From positions 1,351,065 through 1,415,064 of the forward strand of contig BCIV01000002.1 of the NCBI GenBank assembly GCA_001600055.1: a stretch of DNA of 64,000 nucleotides, given 5' to 3'. The translations under genes were made by a program, and so were the position numbers. This stretch comes from Filobasidium wieringae (Eukaryota > Basidiomycota > Tremellomycetes > Filobasidiales > Filobasidiaceae). Shown piece by piece: positions 12,969-25,885 of the stretch. The notes beneath the pieces are model-generated. The model was not told the DNA's origin and did not search any database. It worked only from the letters and a program-made list of their open reading frames with translations. Within the stretch, counting starts at the first letter, position 1. Each line of letters starts with the position of its first letter.

Positions 12969-13497
12969 TCAAGGAGAGAGATGGAGGCATGGAATTTACG
13001 AGAATCACGTTGACCCTGATGACACGACGGCAGCATAAAAAGACATAAACACTTTCACTCAATTGACGACTGGTATTGAAGATATGTAACATTTGATGGA
13101 CCGCATGACATGTACTACGCAATGATATGCATCACGAAGACCGATGGGAGGGCCAGCGCGATGTTTCAGACGTGCGAGCTGTGAAACGCGTTGCAATGCG
13201 CTTTCATTTGGCTCGAGCGGTTTCCTCTGACGCGCGTAACCCCGATAATTGCTGACGCCTTGTCCCAGCTTCGACCAGGACTCGCGCGCTGACGATTCCT
13301 GCTTTCCCACGCGTTCTCTCTAATCCTGCTCGCTGCTCACTGGTGCTGCCTCTCCTCCCTCCCTGCTGCTCCCCTCGTGATCGATCTCGCCCCAGCCAAC
13401 GAACCCATCTGCCCACCTACATCACGCACCTCTTCTCCTTTCCCTTCTCGAGTCGCCAAACCCCAGCACAAAAGAACACTCTTCAATTAGTAGCAAG
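12969..13497. promoter_or_regulatory. Intergenic region with pyrimidine-rich promoter of the eL19 gene
   Basis: From about 13330 to 13460 the plus strand is strongly C/T-rich (CTCCTCTCCCTCC-type runs), common in front of fungal ribosomal protein genes. No specific factor site can be assigned by eye. The first part is the 3' region of the S41-like gene. Confidence 0.5.
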
Positions 13498-14839
13498 ATG
13501 GTCAACCTCAGGATCCAGAAGCGGTATGCATCTCGTTTTCGATCGAGCAGGGGAGAGATGGAACAGGTCGTGTGCTTTTTCAATCGAGAGGGATTCGGGA
13601 GCGGGCGCGCTTGGAATAATGGGAGTGAAGGGAGAAGGACGCAGAGCAGACAGGAGGAGGGAGGAGAATAGACGGGGAATACAGACAGATTCGACAATAA
13701 TCAACCAGAGGCAAAATTATCAACCGCTAGAAGTACAGGATGGGAACGATCGATATATCCAACAACACCTTCAAACAACCTTACGATAACCCAGAAGCCC
13801 CGAAACTCTCGACGAAGAAAGGCACACGATCTGGTCTGCAAGCCCGTAAAAAGAAACATGTCAGCTGACGCAATTATCCTTTGCTTTCATTTCTGCTTCT
13901 TCCCTTTCAATCCACGTTCGACCACACCTTCATTACGAAACCTGAACGATCGATTTGCTTTTACGGACTGTCTTGAATGAATTAGTTTGGCTGCCGACAT
14001 TGCCGGTGTCGGTAAGAGGAAGGGTGAGTTGAAATCGGAATTTTTTCAAGCGAATCGAGATCGAGCATGGCAGTTGGGGAGAAGATGCTTTTATCGACCT
14101 GGCAGTCCACGCTCGATCCGTTTGCCAAACTGATGGTTTCGAACTTTATGCTGATTACCATTTATCCGCTTCTTAGTCTGGCTCGACCCCCAGGAGGCTA
14201 CCGAGATCTCCAATGCCAACTCCCGTTCCGGAGTCAGGAAGCTCTTGAAGGATGGACACATCATCGTCAAGCCCACCATCATCCACTCCAGGGCCAGGGT
14301 TAGGGACATGCACGCCGCCAAGAGGAAGGGAAGGCACACCGGTACCGGAAAGAGGAAGGGTACTGCTGAGGCCCGTATGCCCACCAAGGTCATGTGGTTG
14401 CGCCGAATGAGGGTCCTCAGGAGGCTCTTGAGGAAGTACAGGGAGGCTGGAAAGATCGACAAGCACCTGTGAGTGGTTGCTGCGACTCCCGTCCTTTATA
14501 GGGGTTCCCGATGTTCATCGCCTTCAACATGTAGTTACCACTCCCTCTACCTCAAGGCCAAGGGTAACACCTTCAAGAACAAGCGTGTCTTGATGGAGCA
14601 CATCCACAAGGCCAAGGCCGAGAAGACCCGAACCAAGAACTTGGCTGAGCAGATGGAGGCCAGGCGTATCAAGAACAAGGCCCTCAGGGAGAGGAAGGCC
14701 GCCAGGTTGGCCGAGAAGAGGGCTGGTTTGCACGCCGTCGAGCTCGAGGAGTGAGTCTACCCGTTTCCGATATGTGTATGGTTCTAAGCATTATGACTAA
14801 CCATCGAACGTGCTCCATCATTGTAGAGTCAAGGAGTAG
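13498..14839 (+). CDS. RPL19: 60S ribosomal protein L19 (eL19)
   Basis: This is a structural protein of the large ribosomal subunit. The spliced reading frame gives [19 protein letters not shown] followed by [18 protein letters not shown], the [19 protein letters not shown] region, the [20 protein letters not shown] helix and a charged C-terminal helix ending in VKE. Length and order match the family. The gene has an exon of only 26 bases (13498-13523), a long first intron (13524-13985, 462 bases), a second at 14024-14176, a third at 14469-14534 and a last one ending at 14826. The long first intron next to the start is typical of ribosomal protein genes and may carry regulatory elements. I looked for a snoRNA in it and could not support one. 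Confidence 0.97.
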
Positions 14840-16717
14840 ACGATGGGTGGATTCTAGTTTTAGTCTCACCTTGTTGTTACGACCCGTTGATTGTTCGAGC
14901 TGGATTATGCGTGTACATGACCACTTCTTTTGATCATTCATCATCCCCCCTACGCTCGTCTTTTCTTTTCGTGATTCGTTGGCTTGCTGTACATGTTTCG
15001 AGTTCATGTCTCGCATGTCTCGGTAAAGTAAGGTCGGTCAAAATTGTCGAGCACGACTCGAAAACACGTTAGAATTGTACAGATCGTACAGACGTTGCAA
15101 AATAGGGCTCTGCTCTCTCTTCGTCTTGATAAACTAAATGCAATTTTCCCATTCAAGCGAGTCTACCGCCAATTTTGTGAAAGCTTGTGTCAGAGCCGCT
15201 ATCCTTTAAACGGTATTTTGGGCCGATAAGCTCGTTTCATATCGCTCTTGCCTTGATGCGTACGAGCCCATATCATATCGCTCAATTGGGAGAAGTTTCG
15301 TGAGCGAATCTGATAGACCCTGTATATATTGCGTTCGGTATAGCTCGAGTTGGGCCAATTTTCAGGTAAGACGAATGAACGGAATGAACGAGGACGATAA
15401 ATGTTTCCACGGGGGGTCTATGTTCGTGCTCGAATTACAATGACGATTTAAAGTAGAGGGCAATGATGGAATGAGAACAATCATATAGCAACTACGGTGC
15501 GTTCGTGGTCATCGTCCCGTCAGAAGTAAACCCAGGGAAACATCGTTCCGTTTAAACCACATCATACGGTAATTACTATGTACTGCGAAAATATGGTGGA
15601 AAGCGAGGTATACCTTGGAGCGATAATCAAGCAAGTTCCATCCATGCGTTTAGACTAGGGGCGACCGTCCCATGCAGATGTGAGCTTGATGATGAAGTCT
15701 AGATCACTGGTGCAAATCCTTCGGGGCACCTTGTACTTGTGACAAAGGAGGGTGGTAAAGATTGACGATGATGGAACGTCGACGCTACTAAATTCTAAGG
15801 GATCGAGATGTATCCCTCTAGCTTTTTGGTTCGTTCTTTTCCTTCGCAATGCACGCAGAGGGATATACATCACGGTGTGATTGCGTCCCTGATACAACGT
15901 GTACCAGTTTTCGAGGGCCGAAACGCCTCGCTGCTGTTTCACTGTACCTACGTCAAAGTGGAATTCAGATCGTGATCAGAAAACAAGCGACTTGCATGTC
16001 TTGGAACCAGGGTTGTACCGATATCATGTTGCCAATAGAGGTACTTCTGTGTAACAGCCATTTTGCCTTCCGCTTATCTTCGGACTTCGTATTGTATCGA
16101 CTGCTTTCCATCTGCCCTACAGATGGACGACAGGAAGCCTTGTATCTTCAGACTGTTTTGAGGGAGCAGGAATAGACCGCCAAACCCTCTGCGTATTTCG
16201 AACCCCTGGAATACGGGAACCATGTCCGGGAGCGACGGCCAAGCTTACCATGCGTCAAATGGAAGAATATGCAACTCGAGGTAAACGTATTCGGCTATCC
16301 TGGAACGTGGGTTTGCACCTCGTTGATACTACTACCTATTGTGGTGATTTGCAATTCTTGATCCTGTGATATTCTGGCGACAAGGACGCAACGTGCGTCC
16401 GATTGGTAGCTACATGGAGGTGCACGAATTCGAGGGTAATTGCCACTCCTCTCGCGACGGTCGGATCCCGGTTGCGCTTGTAGCGGGCGGGTACGTGATA
16501 ACGCGCGGAAGCGGATCCGAGCTGGGGGAGCTGCTGGGCGTACGGCTGAGGGTTGGACGTTGATTTCAACGAATCAGATCGACCAACAACTTTCGTTCAA
16601 CACGGTTTTTTTACCTTTCCTTTTAAAAATGGTCAATCTCTATACAACTCTCCCTTACAGATCGTAAAAGAACTAGAGGTCCTAACAAGACTTCTTGTCG
16701 ATCTAGCTCGCACAGCA
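14840..16717. other. Long intergenic region between RPL19 and ADE12
   Basis: Nearly 1.9 kb without a gene I can support. The first few hundred bases are the RPL19 3' region. Open frames at 15655-15942 (minus) and 15849-16175 (plus) have no recognisable motif. No tRNA, 5S rRNA or snRNA pattern was found. The bases before 16718 hold the ADE12 promoter and leader. Confidence 0.5.
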
Positions 16718-18425
<1,708 letters not shown>

Positions 18426-19526
18426 GAGGAGACGGCTTGATGAGGAAAGAAGCGAGATGTTTGTATGTACCGGTCTTGTACATATGGAAGGTCTTGTAGA
18501 ATGAGTCGGGTCGGGAAAGATAGAATTCGAAATGGTTTGGATTTGATCGCTTTTTGTCGCGGACTTGTTCTTTCACTTAGCGGGAGAGGGAGCGTCACTG
18601 TCCTAGATCGTCGCCGTTTACGATCTCGAGATTCCGTAAGCCGTCCCCGCCAGGTGACGCCTCGACATCATCTCCTTTATATGTAAAACGTACCTTTGGA
18701 GGATGCTCTGAGATTCGCGGTAGTGAACGAATGAAGAGCGCTGATCTATGCAGTCAATCACTTGATCGCTGTGGTCCGTTCGCTAAATTCATTTCAATAT
18801 ATAGCAGAACTTTTCGCGGCCTCTTACTTCCCTCAGTTGCCACGGCTATCACAGTCTCGCCAAATTGACTTCGTTCTAATATAGGTCTATCGCTATATCA
18901 CTTGATAGGTAAACTCAAAGGCAGGCGAGGCGAAAAGCTCGATTCGTTGCGTGATAAGCAAGGTTCTGTGATAAGCAAGGTTCTGCTCCGAAGTGGATCC
19001 CAGATCAGTGCTGCCTCCGATAATACAAGTCTCTCCTCCTTCGATGGAATATGTTCCTTATCCTTTGCATGCGGCGCGCGCAGTAAACGATATCTATCCA
19101 GCTACATTCTAGTATCTTCAACCCTCTGCGCATGCTCACTATACTCAATACGGGAACCGATCAATCCCATTCGACACTCCTTTCTTGGCAGTCTGTCGGT
19201 AATCAAATGTTACCCGGAGGCGTTGGATATAGACTACCGCATAGTTCAACGAATCACGGTCAGAATACAGAGGATCCTGTACAACGGGTATGTCTTGTAT
19301 CGTCAAATAATCGTTGGTTACGAGACACAGACGTAACACCATTCAACAGAGGTTGGAAGTACGCAAGATCAGGTATCATCAGGGTCATCTACACCGACAA
19401 GCTCAAACACGGCAATCGCCAGGTTCAAAGAGGCGACGCGAGATTTGATCGAATTGCAAATGTCATACTCCAATCTGATCCTACATCTCAGTTGATGAAA
19501 TTATTTACTTTCCTCACACTTCAAGC
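18426..19526. other. Intergenic region between ADE12 and tRNA-Glu
   Basis: No gene supported. It contains one perfect tandem duplication of 17 bases (18951-18984). Otherwise nothing recognisable. Confidence 0.5.
18951..18984. repeat. Two tandem copies of a 17-base unit
   Basis: The unit GTGATAAGCAAGGTTCT occurs twice without a gap (18951-18967 and 18968-18984). It lies in intergenic DNA and has no obvious role; simple replication slippage is the likely origin. Confidence 0.9.
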
Positions 19527-19620
19527 TTCTTACTCGTCTATCGGCTAGGATGCGCGCCTCTCATTAATTCAACAGTTGATTTTAACGCGCGAGGGCGGGG
19601 TTCGATTCCCCGGTAGGAAA
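19527..19620 (+). tRNA. tRNA-Glu(CUC) with a 22-base intron
   Basis: A cloverleaf folds well: acceptor TTCTTAC (19527-19533) with GTAGGAA (19613-19619) and discriminator A, a D-arm with the Glu-like GTCTATCGGCTAGGAT sequence, anticodon stem CGCGC/GCGCG, and T-arm CGGGG-TTCGATT-CCCCG. The B-box GGTTCGATTCC is perfect. The anticodon CTC is at 19560-19562, followed by A37 and an intron at 19564-19585. TATCTTTTT follows as a Pol III terminator. Confidence 0.9.
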
Positions 19621-20504
19621 TATCTTTTTGCTGTCCTTAACGCTGTTGTGAATACATCATTGCAGGACACTTAGACTCAAGCCGAGCACTCGGTGTTGAC
19701 TATTATCGAGAGTTGGAACATGGTAGTAACCTATCACAACGATATCAACCAAGATCTAGAAGACTCCGTCACACGCGCGAGTATACCTTGTATCTACACA
19801 ACGAGCATCATAATTGTAACTGATTTGGAACGAACAGCAACAGTTAGAAGACCGTCACTCTCCCTACTTTGTAACTCGCAATTTTGCTACTAACCAGGGC
19901 AATCACAGAGCTAAACGCGGTCTGGACCAGCCGAGCGACGAACGTAGAAGCTATGAAAGAGCTCTATCTTTGCCCTGCCCGGAGCCTTGTGAACTTCATC
20001 CTAGGAGCGTGTAGATGCGTGTGTGGGTGTGGGTGAGTGGTTGTATGTGTCTGTGTGTGTTCTTGTGAACATATGTGTGAGTGTGTGGTAACGGTTGAGA
20101 AGTAGAGGGATGGGACCAAACTGATTTGACTGAAAACCTACAGCTGTATATACGTTTGTCTGAACCCCTTCTCCTTGACCCAAGAATCCAATCGTCGTCA
20201 TCACTAAGGCTATGTACGAAGACAATGACGAGGCAGGATAGCAGCAGTGAGGCAGGAGAACAGGGAGGACGATCCTTACACTTGTCAATGCGTTCGTCAA
20301 CATGCGCCTCTGACTTCATCCTCAACCTAAACGAGAACGCCTCCGCTGCATAATATGGTATATACCTTGGACACACTATTGTACATTTATACCATAAGTA
20401 TCGGACTAAAGAGTATATATGGTACTACTGGAAGGCTCTGGGAAGCCGGCAACTGAATTCTGGCACACTGTCATTCCTATTTTCTTCACACACGCGCGAC
20501 CGTT
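19621..20504. other. Intergenic region with GT-rich tract
   Basis: Between tRNA-Glu and the 3' end of the GH1 gene. A low-complexity GT-rich stretch covers about 20008-20089. No gene is supported. Confidence 0.5.
20008..20089. repeat. Imperfect GT-rich microsatellite
   Basis: About 80 bases of interrupted (GT)n and GTGTGGGT-like sequence. The open frame it creates on the minus strand (Thr/His-rich) is a by-product of the repeat. Confidence 0.8.
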
Positions 20505-22598
20505 CTAATCCTTCTTGACTACATGTTCCCAAATCGCCTTCAGAACCTTTGTCGAGTCCTTTGGGTACCTCTTGAACCCGTCTTCCCGATCAACAAAAGT
20601 CACACCGAATCTGGGTTTGTAGCCTTGGTTCCATTCGAGGTTACTGAGTGGGGCCGATCAGTCGATCATCCTGCCGACCAAACGCAGGATGACTCACTCT
20701 AACAAGCTCCAACCCATGTATCCATCGATCCTCACCCCTTCCTTGACAGCCTCGCACAGTTCGGTGAGGTAGAGATCGAAATATTCTTGTCGCTCTTTAT
20801 CGTCTATGATCTTCTCCAAAGAGAACGTATGTTCGTCGGCGATGGCGAACCCGTTCTCGGTGACGATTATCTCAAGATCGTTCGGGCCGGAATATTCCTT
20901 ATGGACGTGATTCAACAATTGTCTGAAACCCCAGGGAACTAAACGCCGTCCGGAAATTATAAGTCCGATCCTTGCATTACTGCCCACACGGAGGACTGAC
21001 CGGTATGGGGATGCCCATTATGTCCTTTCCTGCCGATCGGAACTCCATCCTTCTCCGCAACCTGTTCTACACCTGCACCAAAGTACTGGAATCCGCTCAC
21101 TTGGCCTTTCATCTCGATCTTCCCCGTAGCCCATTTCGTACCGTAGTGGTTTAGGCCGAAGCTGTGTTTGAGTGAGGGGGGAACCGGATCAGCGCGTGTC
21201 GGAGAGAGAGAGAGAAGAAGGACAAGGGGGGACTTACAAGTCGGAAGAACCTTTGATCAGTGCCCATTCGTCTGGGGTGAAATCGAGCAGTTGATCAGGG
21301 TAATGCGATTTCAGACGCGAGCTGTTCTCTCCTTTGACTGACGATACAGAAACGGGTCATCAGATCGATTGCTTGGGATTTCGTTGAAGATGTCGTCTGG
21401 ACTTACAAATAGGATCCGCGAACTACCACACCAGGAGAATCGCATGATCAGCCTACTACCTCTAACATACCCCAATAGGACCGCAACTCACCCAACCAAG
21501 CGCCATAGCCACAGCCAAGTCGGCCGCGTCCTTCGCTTCCTTGCTCTCGTCGATCGGAACGACCCAATCGATGTTCAAAGTGATCCCGATCCGGCCTTTT
21601 TGTTGGGATTGGTACTTTGTGCGATAGAGATTGACGGAGTGAGCGTGGATGAGGATTTGATGGTACGCTACGCTATGGTGGGGAAGGGGAGGAAAGGGAG
21701 ATGGTTCAGCCTCATCTGGGAAGTTTGGCTAGGGGTAGCTAGACTCACGTCCATGGATCTTTGTCGGCGTTAAATTCGGTGTTGATCACTAATGAATCGA
21801 GCAGTACGTATACCCAAGGCTATCACATAGCGAGAAAACGATATAAGCAAACACTCGTTCAACCTCCTTGATGAACCAGAACTCACTTCATTCAAAGTGA
21901 TCCAATCTTTGACCCGATCCCCGAACCTGTCGAAAAGCAAGTCAGAGTAACTGACGAAGTCTTCGATGATGTCGTTCTTGTTCGGGCATCTGAATCCTTG
22001 ATACTTTTCTTGAAGTGGGAGAGGTAGGTCCCAGTGGAAGAGCGTTATGTAGGGAGTGATACCGTTGGAGAGGAGCGCGTCAATCTGGTTACAGGAGAAG
22101 ATCATTAGCACTGGAAATATCAGGAAGAGATAGGAAGGGAACTTGCGAGCTTGTTATAGTACTCGATGCCTTCTTCGTTGACGGGATCGTCCTTTCCACC
22201 TATCGTTCGAGTACTCTCAGCCCTCGCGCTTATCAACTTAGAAGACAAGAGCTGCACTCACCTAGAGGTTTGACTCTAGACCAACTGACGGAGAACCTAT
22301 ACGCCTTGCATCCGTACTGTTTGAGTAATTCCACGTCCTTCTCCCATAGATGGTACGAGTCGACAGCTTCATTACCGTTCTCTTGATCCTTCAGGACTTT
22401 GTCCCAAATGCTCAGGCCTCTGCCTCCTTGGTCGTATCCGCCTGCGGAAGAACGAAGATAGCATGTCAGGCACTGTGCTACATGAGAAACACCGGAGATC
22501 GTCCTACCTTCGATCTGGTAACTTGCGCTGGCGTAGCCATGGGCAAAATGAGCTGGCAGAACGCCTTTCAAGTGCGCGTTGTTTACTAAAGGTGACAT
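20505..22598 (-). CDS. Beta-glucosidase, GH1 family, intracellular
   Basis: GH1 enzymes hydrolyse beta-glucosides and beta-galactosides with retention. No signal peptide is seen, so cytosolic action after uptake is likely. Motifs in order are HFAHGYASASYQIEG, GGYDQGGRGLSIWD, a YRFSVSWSRVKPLG block, ITPYITLFHWDLPLPLQ, the acid/base Glu in WITLNEPW, FFGLNHYGTKW, the nucleophile Glu in IIVTENGFA, DGYMGWSLLENLEW and a C-terminal RFGVTFVDREDG-type block. About nine introns are present; the one at 22085-22146 has a GC donor (GCAAGT). The segment between the NEP motif and the next PW is about 12 residues shorter than in typical fungal GH1, which may alter the substrate pocket. The start is ATG 22598; the open frame further upstream lacks a family-like sequence. 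It is divergent from the sugar transporter at 23122 and shares its promoter region. Confidence 0.93.
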
Positions 22599-23121
22599 GG
22601 CGAGGGAGCTTGCGATGAGCGCGTTCGAAAGTGTAGATGGACAACGAAAAGGCTGAGTGACTGAGTAAACGCGAGTGACGTGCACTTGCAACCGGCTGTT
22701 ATACCGCTACAGAGCGTACAGACTCTACAGCACCAACAAGTAAACACTCGGCGCGAGGTCAAGGGGAAACCTCGGATAAAGCGAGACCGGCGTTGTCGGT
22801 TATCTCCGGCGATGCGTCATGTCATCTCGGCCTCGGAGATCAACCGGTTGAATAGCTTGACTACTACTGATATCGGCTAAATGGGCCCACGTTTGAATCC
22901 TTCGCTTAAAAAGCGAGGTCGGCTAATAACGAGATTCGAGAGTGGGAAGCCAGAGCCAAGGTTCGTAGGAACGCTCAAGCCGATCTCAGACACCTCTCCG
23001 CTGCTTGACAATTCATCTCGCTTACAGTTATAAAGATCAATCGATGTCGAAGCGAGACTGACGAATTCTAGACGGTCTTGTGCCCGGCATAAGAGCAAAG
23101 CTCGCACAGCAAGCATCCAGG
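22599..23121. promoter_or_regulatory. Shared divergent promoter region of GH1 and sugar transporter
   Basis: A 523-base region between two divergent starts. It contains two CGGCTAA elements, at 22874 and 22920, the first extended to the 13-base form found in two other promoters of the neighbourhood. A CTCGG/CCGAG-type palindromic stretch (about 22825-22845) is also present. Confidence 0.6.
22874..22928 (+). promoter_or_regulatory. Two putative regulator sites CGGCTAAATGGGC and CGGCTAATA
   Basis: Sites at 22874-22886 and 22920-22928, 46 bases apart, near the middle of the GH1/transporter divergent promoter. The first matches CGGCTAA(A/T)T(G/T)GGC, also present at 25723 and, reversed, at 31371-31383. 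A CGG core fits Zn2Cys6 proteins, so the regulator gene at 27901-30802 is the obvious candidate ligand; this is inference. Confidence 0.6.
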
Positions 23122-25445
23122 ATGAACACGTTGGCCACTTTCCCAAGAGATGACGAGAAAACAGAACTCGAAGAAGAGATCAAACCGGATGCTCAACACA
23201 TCGAGCGTTCCTACGCAGTGGTTGAAGGGGTGACATCGTCCCAGCCAAACGTTTCTGCGTTTGCCGATTTGTCATCTCTCGAAACCGTCAAGAAGTTTTG
23301 GCGCCTATATTTGATGGGTGCTGGCGCCGCTTTTGCAGGAGTGTGAGTTCATACCGTAGCCAAATGCGCGATATAGTGGCCAGTATCTAAAACATGGGAG
23401 TCTTATGATCGACGCAGTTATGTTGGGTATACCGTGACGATACCCGGAAATATCGTAGCGAATCAAGGCAAGGCGTCTACTGTTTCTCTCGCTGAAATGT
23501 CACTCATCGCTGGTCTATGCCAAACAGGTTTCGTCGACACTTTCGGAACCTATACGAATCCAGTAACCGGGCTTTTAGAACTAGACGCAGTTCATGTCTC
23601 CCTATGGGGAGGCTCAAATTACGCTGCTCAGGTCATATTTCAATCGTTATCTCCCATCACCGCCGATAGGTACGGGATGAAGATGAACATGTATACCTTG
23701 ACCTCTGCCATGCTCATCGTACGTCCGTCAAAGATGATACTAGACGGAACGAAACGAAACGAACTCGGCTCATTCTTCCCTTATCATTGCTACCAAGACA
23801 GGCCATCATCCTAGAGATCGTAGCGAAGAATTGGATAGTCTACCTCCTTGCAAAAATCTTTTCAGGAATCTCCGCCGCCTATGTGGGAACGGGAGTGATG
23901 GCTTACATGTCAGAGATATCTATGCCCAAGATGCGTGGGGCACTGTTGGGGTTGTATTCATTCATGTTCGGGTTCGGACAATTGGCTGCTGCGCTAGGGC
24001 TACAGATCCTGCAAAAGGTTAGCACGAGGAGTTCTTTGCGATGCGAGAGGAGGTCTCATCTGATCGTTCTTCTAGACGAAGCCTTTGGCCTACCGGGATG
24101 CGTTTTACTCGGAATTCGCCATCCTGGGTATCTGGTTGGTCCCTCTGATCTTTTTACCGGAATCTCCTGGTAGGGAAATTATTCGCGATCGTGTTACAAA
24201 CACTAATTTACCTCGTGACTTCTAGTCTTCCTGTGTAAGAAAGGAAAACACGACAAAGCCAAGAAGTCGTTGAAATTCCTGATCGGGAACGTGCAAGGAT
24301 ATAACGTAGAGCATGAATACTCGGTCATACAATCCGACGTGGAAGCGTCTACTGCCTTGCTCGCTACCTTCGGAACGAACAATTGGGTCGCGCTGTTCAA
24401 GGGGAAAAACCTAATCCGAGCGTTGATGTCTTCCATTCCATTGACTTTCCAGAACATCGTGGGAGCACTTCTGGTCTTCTCTTATACCACGTAAGTGTCC
24501 GTCTTCTGACGATGCCACCTGCTTAGAGACCATTACTTACTATACACCACGGAATAAAGTTATTTTTTCGCGCAAGCTGGACTCAAGGACGCTTTCCAGG
24601 CCAGCCTCATCATCCAATGCATCTTATTATTCGGAATCATCCTATCCTTCTTCTTCGTTGAAAAGCTTGGGAGGAGAAGTTTAACCCTGGCGGGAGGCAC
24701 GATCTGTGGGATCTGCGTCCTCATTATTGGCGGACTTGGTCATATTCCCACCGGTCCCGCAGCTGGGAATGCTCTGATCAGTGTCTCCTGTGTTTGGGTC
24801 TTTTCCTATTCCTTGTCAATGGCACCTATCGGTCAGTAATGTGGCGAATATCCCGATCAGATTCGGCTAGGTATAGATGGCTATCTCTTCCTCCATACAG
24901 GTTGGATTTACATCTCCGAGGTGGCAACCATCTCGCTACGCGCCAAAACAGCTGCATTCGCGGTAGTAATACAATCTTTCACGGGTATATTATTCGTGAG
25001 CGCAAGGTTCAGGAGCCATCGCCAACCGTGTATCAGCGCTGACTGAAGTGACATCATGACGTGGTTTGCTCACAGAATTATACCGTGCCTATCATGCTTT
25101 CTGAGCAGAAAGCTGGTTGGGGTCTTAACATCGGTAATAAACTCTCGAACCTGACGATGCTCGAACCTGTGCTGACATGGACCGAGAAAGGTTTCTTCTT
25201 TGGTGGCATAACTGTCCTTTTCATGCCTCTGGTTTACTTTTTCATGCCGGAGGTGAGCAACGATGGGTCGTTTAGCCCTCGCAAACTGTCACCAAGACTA
25301 ATACTGACGTGTCATCTCCCCAAAGACTAAAGGTCGTTCTTTTACTGAGTTGGATGAACTTTTCACGCGTAACATCCCGTACAGAAGGTTCAGCAAAACC
25401 CCAACTCTTGCTGAACAGGCTAGAGAAGGACAGCTGGAAAGTTAG
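23122..25445 (+). CDS. MFS sugar transporter, alpha-glucoside (maltose) permease type
   Basis: A twelve-helix plasma-membrane sugar:H+ symporter of the sugar porter family. After a charged N-terminal tail come membrane segments in YLMGAGAAFAGV, MLIAIILEIVAKNWIVYLLAKIFSG-like exons, EISMPKMRGALLGLYSFMFGFGQL, LIFLPESP before the central loop, VEKLGRRSLTLAGG, and the PETKGRSFTELDELF signature at the end. The region IYISEVATISLRAKTAAFAVV followed by GWGLNIG and KGFFFGG is like the maltose/alpha-glucoside permease branch, whose members also carry cellobiose and other disaccharides in some fungi. Start: the open frame continues upstream to 23080 only through a GTG, so ATG 23122 is used. Nine or so introns. 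Divergent from the GH1 gene, which suggests joint use of a beta-glucoside. Confidence 0.9.
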
Positions 25446-25885
25446 GTCGGAAAAGGTCCAGGAGTGTTTCTGTAGTACACGATGAATGCAGGAAGGGGCT
25501 GTGTAACTGTAAAGGCACATATCCCGACTTTGAATCGATGAACAATGTATAGGTATTTCACAAGGACCAGGTTATCCAAAGATCCAGGTTGCATACAAAT
25601 TAGAGTAGGTAGGTAACAACACCACTCTGAAGGTCTATCTCGTAAGACGACAGATTCTGGTCACGATTCATTCCCCCCATCAGGAGGGCCGGAAGTACGC
25701 GATCAACGCAGATCATACCGAACGGCTAATTGGGCGGAAAACGGCCGCACGGCTAATTTCGTTCCATCCATTGTAGTTGCTTTGTCTCGCTCAACGCCGA
25801 GGACCGGTGTGTGGTATATAGCGATACAGCTCTCAGCAGCAGAGATTCCTGTACAGTCTGTAAAGTCAATAATAACGTCCGTATA
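25446..25885. promoter_or_regulatory. Promoter region of the first Gfo/Idh/MocA gene
   Basis: The 440 bases between the transporter stop and the oxidoreductase start hold two CGGCTAATT sites (25723 and 25750), 163 and 136 bases before the ATG. Confidence 0.55.
25723..25758 (+). promoter_or_regulatory. Two putative regulator sites CGGCTAATTGGGC and CGGCTAATT
   Basis: Same-strand sites at 25723-25735 and 25750-25758, 27 bases apart. The first is the extended 13-base form shared with 22874 and 31371-31383. GGGCGG and CGGCCG sequences lie between them. Confidence 0.6.

Noticed and set aside
13524..14176. Possible snoRNA in RPL19 introns
   Set aside because: No RTGATGA/CTGA pair at a suitable distance with flanking stem, and no convincing double hairpin with ANANNA and ACA boxes.
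15655..16175. Two overlapping open frames in the RPL19-ADE12 gap
   Set aside because: Short, overlapping on opposite strands and without recognisable domains.
22599..22691. Longer N-terminus for the GH1 protein
   Set aside because: The upstream extension is unlike GH1 and not a convincing signal peptide; ATG 22598 gives the family-like start.
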